A stretch of 64,000 nt of DNA from Oscheius onirici (lineage: Eukaryota > Nematoda > Chromadorea > Rhabditida > Rhabditidae), in the NCBI GenBank assembly GCA_932521025.1, contig OW051471.1, positions 1,054,001 to 1,118,000 on the forward strand, in the 5' to 3' direction. Below are positions 12,681-24,705 of the stretch, in pieces. The notes beneath the pieces are model-generated. The model ran no database searches, was not told where the DNA came from, and worked only from the letters and a program-made list of their open reading frames with translations. A program made the translations under genes and the position numbers. The stretch's first letter is position 1. Each line of letters begins with the position of its first letter.

Positions 12681-12963
12681 TCAGGTCTCGACCACTGCCC
12701 AGTTTCTTCTCATCCAGGAGGTGACATCCTGACCGAGTCGTGAAGACATCTTCTTGATTGGAGTTGTCTTCTTGTTCGGGTAGACGGCTGCTTGACTTGG
12801 TGGAATCACTGTAGAGACGAACATCGCCGGCGGAGCTATGAGTGTTGACTTGACAATCCCGCTGTGTCGCAGTTCTGGGATTGGAATCCTCTTCTTTCCA
12901 CAGTAGATTGTGAAACAGCTCGCAAAGCTTGTGAAAACAAAAGCAATTGCAACCCAAAAGAAT
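12681..12963 (-). CDS. Last exon of a single-pass membrane protein
   Basis: The exon follows an acceptor ATATAG at 12964-12966, starts in phase 2 and runs 93 codons to TGA at 12681-12683. It begins with a hydrophobic segment (FFWVAIAFVFTSFASCFTIY), then CGKKR. A Pro- and Lys-rich tail follows, with APPAMFVSTVIPPSQAAVYP and a C-terminal WMRRNWAVVET. This pattern is a transmembrane helix followed by a basic stop-transfer and a cytoplasmic tail. AATAAA lies about 60 bases after the stop. A longer frame on the same strand without these features is judged a shadow. Upstream exons on the minus strand could not be joined with confidence. Family not recognised. Confidence 0.6.
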
Positions 12964-13426
12964 CTATATTCTTATATGTTTGCTATGAAACAACAAAAAT
13001 GGGCTATGTTTTCTTTAAATTTCAGTGTTGATGAACCAGGTAGGAAAGGAAATTTGTTAGTTTGAAACCTAAACTTTGTCAGAACTAATTTTTGTTCCAG
13101 TTGTGTGAAGACATTCTGTAGCAGATAAAAACTAATACCGTGGCTGCGAAATATTCGTCGAAAATTTGAAAAGTTAATCAAACTGACTTTTGTTTTCACC
13201 TTTACAACGCAGATCACCGTATTTTTGTTTTCACTGCCGAGCAAAACTTTTTGCTTTCCAAATAAAGTATGGTGACCACTCGGTGGTCTCGTTACGCCAT
13301 CGCGTCATGGGAAAGTCTCGTTTTCACCCCTCCCCCGGTTCGACCCTTTTCGAGCGCTCAAAGTCGGGGGAAGATCAATGATGTCGTTGTCATCACCGTC
13401 GTCGTTTTTCCATCAAAAAATTGCAG

Positions 13427-13532
13427 AAAGTGCCCTGAAGAGGCCATTGAATCCGACGGAAATTCTATTGAACAATGCTCACGTCATGATGCCCAACAAA
13501 CTCACCTTCGATCCAACATTCTTGCTCAAAAG
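13427..13532 (+). CDS. Candidate 5' exon of the nuclear receptor gene
   Basis: This 106-base block lies between TTGCAG and a strong GTGAGT donor. In one frame it reads PLNPTEILLNNAHVMMPNK then LTFDPTFLLK, which looks like real protein. It ends in phase 2, and the receptor exon that starts at 14181 can accept phase 2 (AG|C ATC GGA), so a join is possible. If so, the receptor has a longer N-terminal region than the ATG at 14197 gives. The exon before it was not found, so the join is an inference. Confidence 0.4.
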
Positions 13533-14180
13533 GTGAGTGTTTTTCCAAACAAACGATATCGTGAGAAAATGTTGTGGAAATTTTGACTTTTATATGGGCG
13601 ATGAAAGAAAAAGTTTTTTTTTAAACAATTTTGGAAGAATTCTTGTTAAACAGTTGCCACTTAGTTTTTCGAAATTTGCACGAAAGATTTGCAAGAGCGA
13701 AACTGCGGAACCTTTGGCTCTTTTTAGAGTGGCGAAACAAAAAAAAGAGAAAAACTTTGGAAACATAGCGTTTTTGAAGGTCCTCTAGCCGATTAGGAGG
13801 ATTTCTTTCGCATAAGAAAACAGCAAATTAAGTTTTGTGGGACATTCTTCTCTTATAATGATGACGAAACAAACAAAAATCGGGAAAACCAGATAAAACG
13901 AAGATTTTGTTGGAAGCATTCTTGCTGAAAAAATGGCTTATGGCAGTCGTTATCACAAATTTTGAAAAGAACCCTAGAACTGTTCATGTCTTGAGGAATT
14001 AGGGTAAACAGGTAATATGCTGATTACTTGCATGTAAATTACAAGCATTGTTATGAATACAATGAAGCAAAAACGTTTTCTAAAGATTCGTTGAAGAGCT
14101 TGCAAGAAAAGGTTATCTAGAGACCATCGTTTCTCGAAAACCAGAAAAAATTAGTTGACCCTGGAAAATACGGGTTTTAG

Positions 14181-17100
14181 CATCGGACCAGCCGACATGG
14201 TCATGGTTCCATCAACATCCAATGGCCTGCAAGAAGAGGTCTCAAACGATACACCTGGACAATCCCCTCAAGATCTGAAAGATGTACTGGAAAGGCCTAC
14301 GAGAATGGTGAGATTTGAAGAAATAAATACAGGCGCCCAACTGAAAAAAATCTTTGTGTTTCACTTTTACCCCAAAAGTTGTCACGTTTCGTTTTTGCTA
14401 ATCCATCTTGAAAAAAAGCTTCTTGAAAAAATCATTCACATTTTCTCTCTTTTTTCTTCTAACCGCTTTGGACAAGGAGGAAAATGGCACAAAAGTATTA
14501 CTTGAAAGTTTTGAAAAATATGAGCCTAAAGCCTTTTTTGTCAATAAGACTTGCCGGAACCAATTCAAAACAGTTTCACCACTACTTTGAGGGACGACAA
14601 GTTTCGAAACTCGTCGCTTGACCATGGGTGCTCTTTCGAACAACAAGTACGGTAATTCCAGTGCTTTGCACTTTTTTGTCAAGGTGCACGTTGAAAAAAG
14701 GGGAGCTTCGTGTTTCACTTCTGGCATAAAAGAAGCCAAAAACTGCGTTCACCAATCGACGATGGTTTTAGCCTGGAAAAGTCAATAGCTCTTTGCAAAT
14801 TTTTCTTTTTTTCACTCCAAAAGTAGCTCTGATCTGCAAGTTGATAAGTGAGTGGAGGTCCTAGGAACCTGCAAGCGAATGCAGTTGTAAATTTTTAGGA
14901 TTTCTGTAAGCGGAACCCTCGCATTCAGAAATGTTTTTCTTTTTCTTTCATTATTCCCTCATAACTATCCGATCATTACAAATGACAATGGGTAACCGGT
15001 CAGCTCTTCATACTATAGTAAAAACCGCGAAAAAAATTTCGAATACAGTACCCTTTGTGTAACGACGTAAAATTACGTACATTTCCAGCTACCGTACTCC
15101 TAAAAACAGCTACAAAAAAACAAAATTTAGGTTCCCGCCTGTGCCATCTGCGGAGCCGATTCGACTGGCATACATTTCGGAGTGGATGCCTGTGCCGCTT
15201 GTTCGGCATTCTTTCGACGAACTGTCGTTTTGAATAAGCAGTACGGGTGCAATAAGGACGGGAAGTGTCAAGTTACTAGAGGTTTTTGTACTTTTTTATC
15301 TTAAAAATTTTGCTTTTAGATGGATCAGCGGGTCAGAAGTGTAGAAGTTGCCGTTTTGCCAAGTGCATCAGGGTGGGAATGGACAGGAATGGTGAGTTTT
15401 TTTTGTCATTTTTCCTCTTTCTGCAAATCCACCATTGTGTAAGAAAAAATGTGAGATGTTTAGTAGATTCTTTGAAACGGGAAAAAAGACCGAAAAAATA
15501 GCTAAAAACCATAAAAAGGAGTATATTTTAGAGAAACGGTAATTGCGGAATAGAAAATACGTGATTACGTAAAAACGTCGTGCAAAATGTCGTACCTCCA
15601 GAATGGCGATGTTCAAACTGGCCGCGATCAAAATGGACGGCGCCAAAGTGGGACGTTTTCAAAATGGTTTCGCACAAAGTGGTTTCCCGCAGGGCTGTCC
15701 CGACTAGTGTTCCACTTATTTTCTCGTTATTTTTAATCGACTCACAATAGCGTGAAAAGGTACATTAGCAACGTATAGTGAAGCGTCAAAAATATATAGA
15801 AAAATTGATTCACAAAAAAATCGTTCTAGAATGTTTTACAAAAAAATTCTAACATAAGAAAACCCACCCTGAGTTTGCGTATTTCTGCTTGAAGAGAAAT
15901 TGCGTAGAAAGTAAAAGCAATAAACAAACGAAACGGTGCACTGATTTCTGGAAAAAATATGTTTGCTCCACACCGCGGTGTCCAAAGAATAGCCATTCAG
16001 AACATAAACCATGATTTGCTAGTTTGATGTAACAAACTAATTTTTTTCAGCCGTTCAACTCCGACGCGACGCCATCGGCAAGTATTCGGCCGGTGTCAAG
16101 CGAGAATGTGCCTCTCCTGACCCGAACAACGCCAAATCGTTGAGTCCTCCGTCGCCAAAAAAGCTCGTAGCAGAATATCCGCTCCTAGAAGAATTTCAAG
16201 CGGCTCAGTTGATGGTGAACCGATGGCGAAAAGTTTTTTACCGGGACGAAAATTGCCTGGGACTTTTTGAAGACACCGAACTGGTATGGTTTTTTGTGTT
16301 TAATGGAATAGAACGTTTTAGGGTCTCGTAGAACTGAGCAACTTTGAAGACTGCATGTTCCAGCTGTGGAAAGTTGAGCCGAGAATGGCATCGGAATTCA
16401 TGAATTCGTTGAAATGCATCCGAGGGATTGATAATGTGGAAAAGGTGGGCTTTTTGAAAAAATACCTAGGATAAAGTGGTCCCGAGGTGTCCAAGTTTTC
16501 GCTAACAGCTTGTTGAGGGCAAAAAAAACATACACACCACAGTTCTGGAAGAGACAGAGAGACCTGCAAAAACGCCTCTGTTATCTAAGGTGTTTATAGC
16601 TAAGGCTTTTGATTTTTCACTACGCGGACGACTGCCCACAGCAAAATAATAGCACACCAAAATCTGCGAGAAATGAAAAAACGAGAAAAAAATAGCTTAC
16701 AGTAGATTGTTTTTTTTCTAAAATCAGTCCATTACGTTATTTTGTAAAAAAACGAGGTTTTCACATCTGAAAGAAGAGAATTTTCATCTAGATGGTCCTC
16801 GTTCAATACCGTGGTATGCGAAAGAAAAACTTGCAATGCGAATTACCCATATTCTTAGAAACGTGAGAAAATTAGTAAAAACGAGGTCATTTCCAGGCAA
16901 AACTCCACCGAAACTTTGCCGTCATCCGACAGGCAATTGAAGAGCCATACTTGACATGGAAATCGGGTGGCTTGGAGAAGAATTGGTGGGTCATGCCAAA
17001 TAGGTCAGTTTTCCTCATATTTTTGTTCAAAAATGCCTTTTCCAGGGTCTACATTGACATCGAAAATGCCGAAAAGTACTTCAAACAGGGCATTGTGGAC

Positions 17101-18611
17101 AAGCTGGGAATGAGCTACGAAGTCGCCAAAAAGTCAGTTTTTTTTCTTTACCAAACCCCAGGAATTATTGTTTGAAGCTTACCCTTCGCTATATGTTTTT
17201 TCTTTGAAACAAAAACTGCATTTTCAGCCTCTTCGAAGATTCATTGAAATGTGCCATGTCTAATATTGGCTTCGAGATGAGGAGCATGCAACTGACAGAG
17301 ACTGAACTTTGTGCACTTTTTGGAATTTCTCTACTGGATCCGAGTGAGTCAGACAGGGACAGGGACAAGGGAACAGTTACTGATAAATTTTTTCCAGCTG
17401 TTGCCACACTGAACCACCAGTCAAAAAGCACAATCTGGAATCTTCGGGAACAATTAGTGAGGGAACTCTACAATTACTACGACAACTCTGATCTCTTTGT
17501 GGAAGTTCCAGAACTCAGATTGGCGAATCTGCTGATGCTGCTCTCTGCCATCAAGGTATAGTTTTTGATTCCAATTTCTCCGTAACTTCGAGCGGTAAAA
17601 GTTATGTTTAGCCCAAATTGTGGAACAAGTGAAACATTAAATGTATTGAACTAATGTTATTTTGCTGATCAGCACTATGCAAACCAGGTATATAAGAAGT
17701 TTTTGAAGCACAAAGCAAAAGGTGCAAGGCCCCCCAAATTCTGGAGCTAACAGGAAATTTCTAAAGTTTGTTTAGTGAGATAGCAAAATACTTCAAAAAC
17801 AGTCAAATTTTTTGGTTTACCAATTCCTGTTGATGAAATAGGAACGACTTTACAATTGATCTCTTCTGAGCTAAAAAAACTACTGTTTTCTATCTACACT
17901 TTTAAAGAATCATATTCTCTTACATTGTTTGAGAGAGAAAAGGATGACTGGATTGATTAAATACTTCAATCTATCTTTTCTCTTACCCTCAATTTGAAAT
18001 ACAAAAATATTGTTCTTTGCTGTACCAAACCTGCTCAACATAGAAAACTTCCTCTCTTAATCTTGATTTCTATTAAGTGAGAAACCAAAAACATGTGAAC
18101 TATCATCTAGCGTATGCTGATCTGTGTAAAAACCGGATATTTTCTAGGACAACTGCGTTTTTTAGCCTGCCCTGACTTTGCCCGTTTTTCGTACGCAATT
18201 GAGCTTCAAAAACAGTTCGTACGGTTACAGATAAGATTGGATGCAGTCAAGACAGAAAGCACCCGGGAGCATAATTAGCACCACAAATTGTAGTATTTCA
18301 ATAAAAGTGAATGCTATAGAACACTGGAACTTTACCGAACAATGAGACAGAAGTAATAGCAGTAACACGCATGTTATTCATTCTAAACATGAAACATTTG
18401 GCGAAACAAACTCTTTATGATCTCTTTGACATTCAGTCTAAAATTTCTTTCCAAAAACCTAATTACTCTCTCTATTTTTCAGGTGCACTCGATAAAAACG
18501 TCGGAAAATATGCATCTCCTGAACACATTCCGTCTCGTCTCGTGCGATAGCGTCTTTGACGACATCTGCCGCGGAAATACCTACTCCAATCTCACTGATG
18601 CCGGTCTATAG
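14181..18611 (+). CDS. Nuclear hormone receptor (nematode supplementary NHR type)
   Basis: Exons 14181-14307, 15131-15281, 15320-15391, 16051-16283, 16322-16444, 16897-17003, 17046-17132, 17228-17343, 17398-17555 and 18483-18611 join in phase. From ATG 14197 they give about 428 residues. The DNA-binding domain follows an acidic N-terminus. Zinc finger 1 uses Cys 41, 44, 58 and 61 (CAICG...[11 protein letters not shown]). Finger 2 uses Cys 77, 83, 95 and 98, then [11 protein letters not shown]. The P-box context CAACSAFF is typical of the expanded nematode receptors derived from HNF4. The second finger loop has 11 residues between Cys 83 and 95 where 9 is usual. Residues from about 150 form a helical ligand-binding domain ending in [19 protein letters not shown]. 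The expected role is a nuclear transcription factor; ligand unknown. The first exon follows GGGTTTTAG, which could be a cis or a trans-splice acceptor. Confidence 0.9.
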
Positions 18612-20350
18612 CTCATTTTTCCTCACTGTACATATTAAATTTTGAACCCCCGAAAAACATATCAGAGCCAAGAATTTCCGTGTCCCCAGCATTTCCTGTT
18701 AGCTTTATGACTTTTGAACGAAAATTCCGTGAAATCTTTGAAAAGAAGTGCTTTTCCGCCACTTTTTTGGATTGCGGTAGCTGAAAGATACGTATTTGGT
18801 ACGTAATCGCGTACTTTTAAAGCTACAGTAATCCAAAAAATCAAGAGATTTACTGTGATATGTATATGTAATTTTGAGAAGAGAGGAGCGAAAAAAAGGT
18901 GATGAGAAGAAAATAAATATGAATTTTATTGTTTTTTTGGTCCTGCCCGACCGCTAGCGATTTTCCGAAGTCTGGGAGCTATAACAAGACTTTTATAACA
19001 TCAAAAGCGAACCAAACATTTCGTGCAGTACTCGTCACAGTTCACGAGGCTAACAGTTGACAGAAGCAGTTTTCAGCAAAAAAAAAGTATTTGGTAGCAA
19101 CACAAAAGCTGTAGGTACTGTTTCATGCCAAAACCGCTAGCATACAAGAGGACCGCAATACCTGATAGTTTTTCGAAACAGTGGTGAGCGCACCTGTTGT
19201 GTACCTATTTTGCAATTTTGATGAGAAGATCTAAATTTTTGAAGAGGCGGACGCTATAATAAGAAAACTCGAAACATACTTCTGAGAAATTTTAGCTGAA
19301 AAGTTCATTGGAATGGGAATGGATAGTTTTATTGCCAGGCATCCTTTCGTATCAATGGATCTATTTAAAGAACGACTTTGAAACCTCTGGAAAATTTTCT
19401 TCCTTCTTTAAAATCTTGAAAAATTGATGTTTTTTTTTATTTTTCACACCAGAATATTACATTGCGTATCTACTGTCAATTTCTGAAGTATACCATCAAG
19501 AGTTGAAACCTGAACGTGTTCAGAAAAGCTGAAAGTCTGTTCCGGCCTAAAGATGAGAAAAACTGAATGAATTTTATCGCTCTCAAAGTTCCAGGAGCAG
19601 TAATTGAACGTGAAAAGCCAGATATATGAGAGAAGGCTGAAACATTTCATGGAGACTAACTTTTCAATGATTTCCCTCACTAACACTAAGAGTAAATACT
19701 TTCCAAACTGGAAAGTACAGGCCGAAAAAGGAAAGGTATTAGAAAAAAGACTGAACCATCTTTCCAAGAAAACAGCTTGAAAGAGGCTTGAGGTTTTTTA
19801 GTATTTTAGTACTAAGAACGCTCAGAATAGATCCACAGAGACTGAAAGTTATAAAGGGAAAGACTGCAACATTTTTCTGCATAAAAAGGCAAATGTGAAG
19901 GAATCGATGGTTTTGTTTGCAAGCCCTAACTCGAACCGATCGATTGTGAAGAACCTGGCAGCTACGTCAGAGCTGAGAAAGATTACCTGGAAATTTTGAA
20001 GAAAAAGAAGCATTTTTGATCATTCTCGAGGCTGAAGGCAGTAGTTTTTGGTGCCTTGGAAGCTAAAAAGATACGACTGAAACGTTAGTTGTTGTTTTTT
20101 TTTTGGGGGGGGGGGGGGGGTGGGGGTGGGGAGAGAGAGAGAGAAAAGTACACTCGGAGAAAATGGAAGAGTTCAGTAAATCAAAGGTCATTTGAATAGG
20201 ATTTGCGAGACTGATAAGTCCGTAAGGGAACGATAAAATAGTAAAAAACCATTCTTAGCAGCGCAAAAAGTTTATGCTGTTTCACAATTTTAGTATAGCT
20301 CTGAATACTTTTAGGGTCATAATGCTCATGCCAGTTGATGAAATTTCCCA
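18612..20350. other. 3' flank of receptor; no further gene supported
   Basis: AATAAA-like signals near 18911 may end the receptor transcript. A minus-strand open frame at 19444-19767 is hydrophobic in its middle but has no acceptable splice borders. A G16 tract followed by GA repeats lies at 20105-20145. Confidence 0.4.
20105..20120. repeat. Mono-G tract (16 G) with adjoining GA repeat
   Basis: Sixteen G in a row, preceded by a T run and followed by TGGGGGTGGGG and GAGAGAGAGA. Confidence 0.95.
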
Positions 20351-20352
20351 GT

Positions 20353-20827
20353 TTACTTCATCATGTAATCACAGTATCGACAGTAGAAGTAGTAAGCGAC
20401 AGTTCCAGTAAGAGTACAACCAGTAAAAGTGAGAAAATTAACAATTTGGAGAGATTGGAAGACAAAAACGAATCCGGAGAAACAGTACGGAGTCAATAGG
20501 GCCACATTTTCGCCGTATTCGGTATCAGAGGGGTTTTCGATAGCGGTGTGCCAGAAGTAACAATTTCTGGAAATATTTCATTGTCTGTCTGTCTCTATCT
20601 TCCTTACGCTGTGAAAAGAAGTAAATTTGCGATTGGTACAGCAGAGTCTCCGAAAAACGGCTGAAAAAAAATCAAAAAGTGCTTCAGAACGTAGTCGTTC
20701 TTACTAGAACCATTAGCAGAGGTTTGGCAATAGCTAATGAGCCAGCAATTATGGTCACATTGGGTATGATATGTAATTCTGGGTGACTGTTGCAAATTTT
20801 TTTACCGAAGAAGATCATGGCTTTGAG
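20353..20827 (-). CDS. Four-helix membrane protein, TMEM272-like (5' end unresolved)
   Basis: Exons 20827-20705, 20660-20608 and 20566-20353 join in phases 0 and 2 and give about 129 residues to TAA 20353-20355. The first exon reads MIFFGKKICNSHPELHIIPN, followed by a hydrophobic helix. The second starts PFFGDSAVPIANLLLFTA. The last holds NCYFWHTAIENPSDTEYGEN, then a long hydrophobic helix and a Cys- and Tyr-rich end, YFYCRYCDYMMK. Sequence pattern and all intron positions match the gene at 22738-24705, so the two are paralogues. The motif with Cys before HIIP followed by a hydrophobic segment suggests TMEM272-like proteins; this family call is from memory and tentative. The first helix and start codon were not found upstream, so the gene is either truncated or has a distant first exon. 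Confidence 0.65.
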
Positions 20828-20829
20828 CT

Positions 20830-22060
20830 GAAAAATAGGTCAGTTGATGGAAAGTTTACACACGAAGAGATTTTTTGCTTCCTGTAATCACTAAACTCCC
20901 ACTTTATAGTCCCTAAAAGTTTTGCTTGGGACGTTGGTTTAGAAGCTCTTCTTTACGTAAACGGTATCATTCAACTGCATGAGTTTTTCTATTACAAATC
21001 GACTGATTTCAGCCGTATTCTAGGCATATTAGGCATGTTCTACAGCCAATTCCTATGACCTACGGTCTGCAAACGTCTTCTAAACAGTACAAGTTGAGCT
21101 ACGCCCCCTTCGGGGCTAAATGAATTAGTTTTGTCCTGATCCCTCTCCAGGTCAATTATGTTCCTGTGTTCCTCTAATCTTGCTAGTTTGTCCCCTGTTT
21201 CTAATTTCTCGACACTTTCTCTCTGTCCACCCCTAAATTCTGCAATGTGTTCTGCCCTTCCCAGTTTTCTCCTATCTCTGTCCGTTGTCATCTGATTTTT
21301 CCTTCTCTACCATTTACGATGACCTATCGCCATGTCCCCTTTCTTCTGTCCAATTTTCCCCTTCTGTCGCCCCTGTATCCCTTCGTGTAATTTCCGTGTG
21401 CATGTCCTTCCCTGCTGATCTCTCTGTCCCTATTTCCATGTTCTCCTGTTCTCCTCTATTCTTGTTCTCCAGTTGTGATACCGCTCCTTTGGAGCTAAAG
21501 TTATAGTAGAACGCTTTCTCGTATTCCTAACCGCACTTCATTCTCTACTGTCTGGAAACTATCCCCGGCCAAAAATATTCAAAGTTCACGCACTTGCTAA
21601 TTGACTTGTCTAAACTTGTTGCACTAACTCCTTTCCCCTTAATTGTGCGCACAATATGCTCCATTATGATTGCCAAATAAAGCTTCCGACAGACACACTA
21701 ACACACACACACAGAGACCTGGGAGCAATTTCAAGTGAATATATAGAAAGGTTGAAACTGTGAAAAGTGTAGATACCATTTGGAAAAGATGCAGTATTTT
21801 GAACCCTGTATGGCTATTTCCGCCTAGCAAATATTTTCAGTCTAGAAGGACCTTCACTACCACTGCAAGAAAGGAGAGCAAAAACTCAGAGGACGAACAT
21901 ACTGGTTCCATAAGCCTTTGTTACAGACTTTTTCTTGCTACAAACTTTATTATTACTAGAGAGAGATTGTGGAAAACAATCAGTCTGTCGGGTTTCTTGG
22001 AATATTTAGGCTAACAAATTTTTCAAGTACATATTTTGAAAAGATTGAAACTTTTGCATA
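20830..22060. other. No gene assigned; pyrimidine-rich block
   Basis: About 21130-21480 is strongly C/T-rich with TGTCCC and TTTCCC runs. Next to it is a small hairpin, GCCCCCTTCGGGGC, near 21104-21118. The frames through it are low complexity. An AC dinucleotide run lies near 21700-21712. The missing 5' exon of the 20353-20827 gene could be here but was not found. Confidence 0.35.
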
Positions 22061-22067
22061 TGACCAC

Positions 22068-22484
22068 CAGGGATGAGCGAGTAATAAAATTGGCCACGAG
22101 TATATTCATCCTATCCACAAATAGACGAATATCGAGCACGAGTCTATTCGAAACTTTTCACTCCTCCCGATTATCGAGTATCCGTATTTGAATGTTTATG
22201 TTTTCTCTCTCTTAATCGAATACGAGTATACATCAAATTTTAACATTTTGCTGTTTCCCTGCGAAGTTTTGGGTAAAACAAATAGAATGAAGAAATGTCC
22301 TAAAAGAAGGCCAGTAATACAAAACCCGTCCAAAAATTTTTCTTTTTTTGATAAAACTACCCTCAAGTACTACGCGTTTCTGGAATTCTATTCGAATAAC
22401 GAGTACTTAAATACTTTTGTTTTTAGAGTTTAAGAAAAACGAATCGAACACCAAAAAAATACGATAGTACTCGGCCCATCACTG
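22068..22484. mobile_element. hAT-type miniature DNA element
   Basis: The left terminus CAGGGATGAGCGAGTA and the right terminus (reverse complement CAGTGATGGGCCGAGTA) are inverted copies. They are flanked by ATGACCAC (22060-22067) and ATGACCAG (22485-22492), a 7-of-8 match to an 8-base target duplication. CAGTGATGGG-type ends with 8-base duplications are the hallmark of hAT transposons. At 417 bases it has no transposase and is non-autonomous. The interior is full of GAGTA/TACTC inverted motifs. Confidence 0.75.
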
Positions 22485-22737
22485 ATGACCAGGGCTACTT
22501 CCGTTAGAGCTGAAAAAATGTTTTGGATATTTTTGGCTAACAATCGGACGCCATAATGTTTGCTGTAATCTTCCCAAAACTATCAGTAAATTTTGAAACA
22601 AAAAAAAAAGCTAGGTACAACTTGGCTACCAGTCCAATTAAATCCATTTTTTGCGCAGAAAACACTTCATAAGCGTTTATTACAAAGAAAACAGGCAAAA
22701 TCCACATTTTTGTCCAAAAAACATCTCTTGAAAGGCT

Positions 22738-24705
22738 TTAGACATGCTCAGTGCGACGAAGGCCACAGCAGGAACAACAGCAGCAGCAGATGGTAATGGC
22801 CAGCTGGATGGCCAGGACGACCAGAGTGATAGCTGCCGTAATGAAGGCAGTGTAGAAGGTTGTCTTATCACAGTAGTGAGAACTGTATGGCTCGAAAGAG
22901 ACAGTCGGGTTGGCTTTGAAGGCGTAGACTATCAGAACGATGTTCCTTAAAAAAAGAAAATGATAATTTTACACAAGCGGCCTATGAACTGCTTCAAATT
23001 GGATAGACTATTCTTATAGCGAGAATGTAACAAGAATTGAAATATGGTATTTTTTTACATCTTTTCGTTACGCGAAATTGAGATCGCTAAGTTCAAATTT
23101 GTGTGGATAAATGCGTTGCCCCACGTACGCAATATCGCGTTACGAAACGTACGCAAATCCGTTTGGCTATACCAATGTTCAGTAAGGAAAATGGACTTAT
23201 TGCATAACAAGCAGTATACCGTCACGTTTTGTACTGTCAGAATAAGCAAATTTCGAAAATCGTTCGAAAATCACTTAGCGTTTCAATAAGAGAGATTCAA
23301 ACGAAACTGAACCGACGGGTGGCGAGATGTTCCCGGGAGCGCAATGTCTCGGTTTTCAATGTGGTAGTATTCAAATTTTAGCCCCATCAAGCTCCAGTAC
23401 AGGTCGAATAATCAAAGTGTACTCATGCTACTAGTGAAACACCTACATTTTATTTGAAATTCCATTGTCTTATCGTTAGCAGTTGTAAGTCCTAGTTGTT
23501 TTGCTTTTAATTTTCGGATTTTTCCTTATTGTTAGCCCGAAATATATGGTCCATTTCCAACGAAGAGCGGCACCCATGTTTGCGCGTCAATTTGAAATTT
23601 CGTGACTAAATCCGATTTTTGCTACTTCTTTCATTATTAGGTTATTTTTTTTTCTTATATTTTTGATGTTGTAATCGAATTCTACGCCTATAAAAACCTA
23701 ATTGTCATCAAGAAGACGGAAAAACAACCCTTTTGATGCTGGGTTGGCATAAAATGGAAGCTTTCTCACTGAAACAGCCATGCCGCTCTGAAAATCGGTG
23801 ATTTTCCCCCGGTTTTTACACCAAGTAGTTTGTTTTATACGCTGTGTTCGAAAATGCAGTCAAAAACAAGAAAAACTAGCTAGAAAACTGGAAAAATCGT
23901 CAAAATCACGCGAAATAGAATAAAATCCAACGCCGCGCCCGTCACTTTCGAATTGTCGTGGCGGGAACCGTGCCACTCCACCTTTAAAGAATTGCCCAAG
24001 TGCCGCTCTTCGTTGGTAATGGACTATAGTCTTCTTAGCGAGCATACAACATTTTTTGGGTTATGTTAGGATTTCGATAAAAAAGGTCGAAAAACAATTT
24101 TACGCGAAGACAAAAAGAACGAAAAGTATCACACTAAAGTGCTCTACTATTCCAGAAAGTTCTGAAAAGAAGTATCTTACCACGCAAAGATGACAATATT
24201 CGTCAGTTGAACCCAGATGGAACCAGGACAGCCACAGCACATCTGAAATCGTCTTTGGCCGAAAAGTTTCATATTTTACCAATAGAGACAGCAAAAAGTT
24301 GACAATGTAAAGTGAGCCTCCAACTATGAGCAGAATGGGAATGATGTGGCTCTCAGGACAATTGTCCAGATTCTTCTGACCGATGATGATCATACCTACT
24401 CCGATAGCGGCGCAGAGCAGGGCCGTAAGACTGAGGCTTACTGAAAAGGGACGAGTGTTCCCTCACAATTGCATATGAATTTCCCCTTGAACTCTTCGAC
24501 TTTTTTATTTTGTTGTCAAAAACACATGCGGGCAAGACGATAGTACTCGGTTTTTTTATCCAGTCTGGATAATAACTTTAGATCATGAAACAAAAAATGT
24601 GACGGTCTGGAAACTTATGTGACTTGGAACAGCTACTTATTTTTTAGGATGAAAGTCAGTTTTTTGTCCTTTTGGTGAATACATACCGACATACTGTAAA
24701 CACAT
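22738..24705 (-). CDS. Four-transmembrane protein, TMEM272-like
   Basis: Exons 24705-24687, 24440-24280, 24242-24181 and 22945-22738 join in phases 1, 0 and 2 and give about 149 residues. The start ATG lies in a 19-base first exon (MCLQYV). Helix 1 is SLSLTALLCAAIGVGMIII. A loop with NCPESHIIP leads into helix 2 (PILLIVGGSLYIVNFLLSLL). Helix 3 spans the exon 3-4 join (VQLTNIVIFAWNIVLIVYAF). After an extracellular-type loop with one Cys comes helix 4, which ends in a run of eight cysteines among CCCCCSCCGL, a likely palmitoylation cluster, then RRTEHV. Intron phases equal those of the paralogue at 20353-20827. The last acceptor is TTTTAAG rather than TTTCAG. Intron 3 (1.2 kb) holds a miniature element. 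Function unknown; the family name is tentative. Confidence 0.75.
23545..24027. mobile_element. Miniature inverted-repeat element in an intron
   Basis: The left end TATGGTCCATTTCCAACGAA and the right end (reverse complement TATAGTCCATTACCAACGAA) form inverted repeats of about 29 bases that continue with GAGCGGCAC. The element is about 483 bases, with TA next to both ends, and lacks any transposase-like frame. It sits in intron 3 of the 22738-24705 gene. Confidence 0.75.

Noticed and set aside
12601-12957. 118-codon minus-strand frame
   Set aside because: It overlaps the exon at 12681-12963 in another frame. The other frame has a membrane helix, acceptor and poly(A) signal, so this is a shadow.
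19444-19767. Possible third member of the four-helix membrane family
   Set aside because: It has hydrophobic stretches and a Cys, but no Cys...HIIP motif and no exon borders matching the two paralogues.
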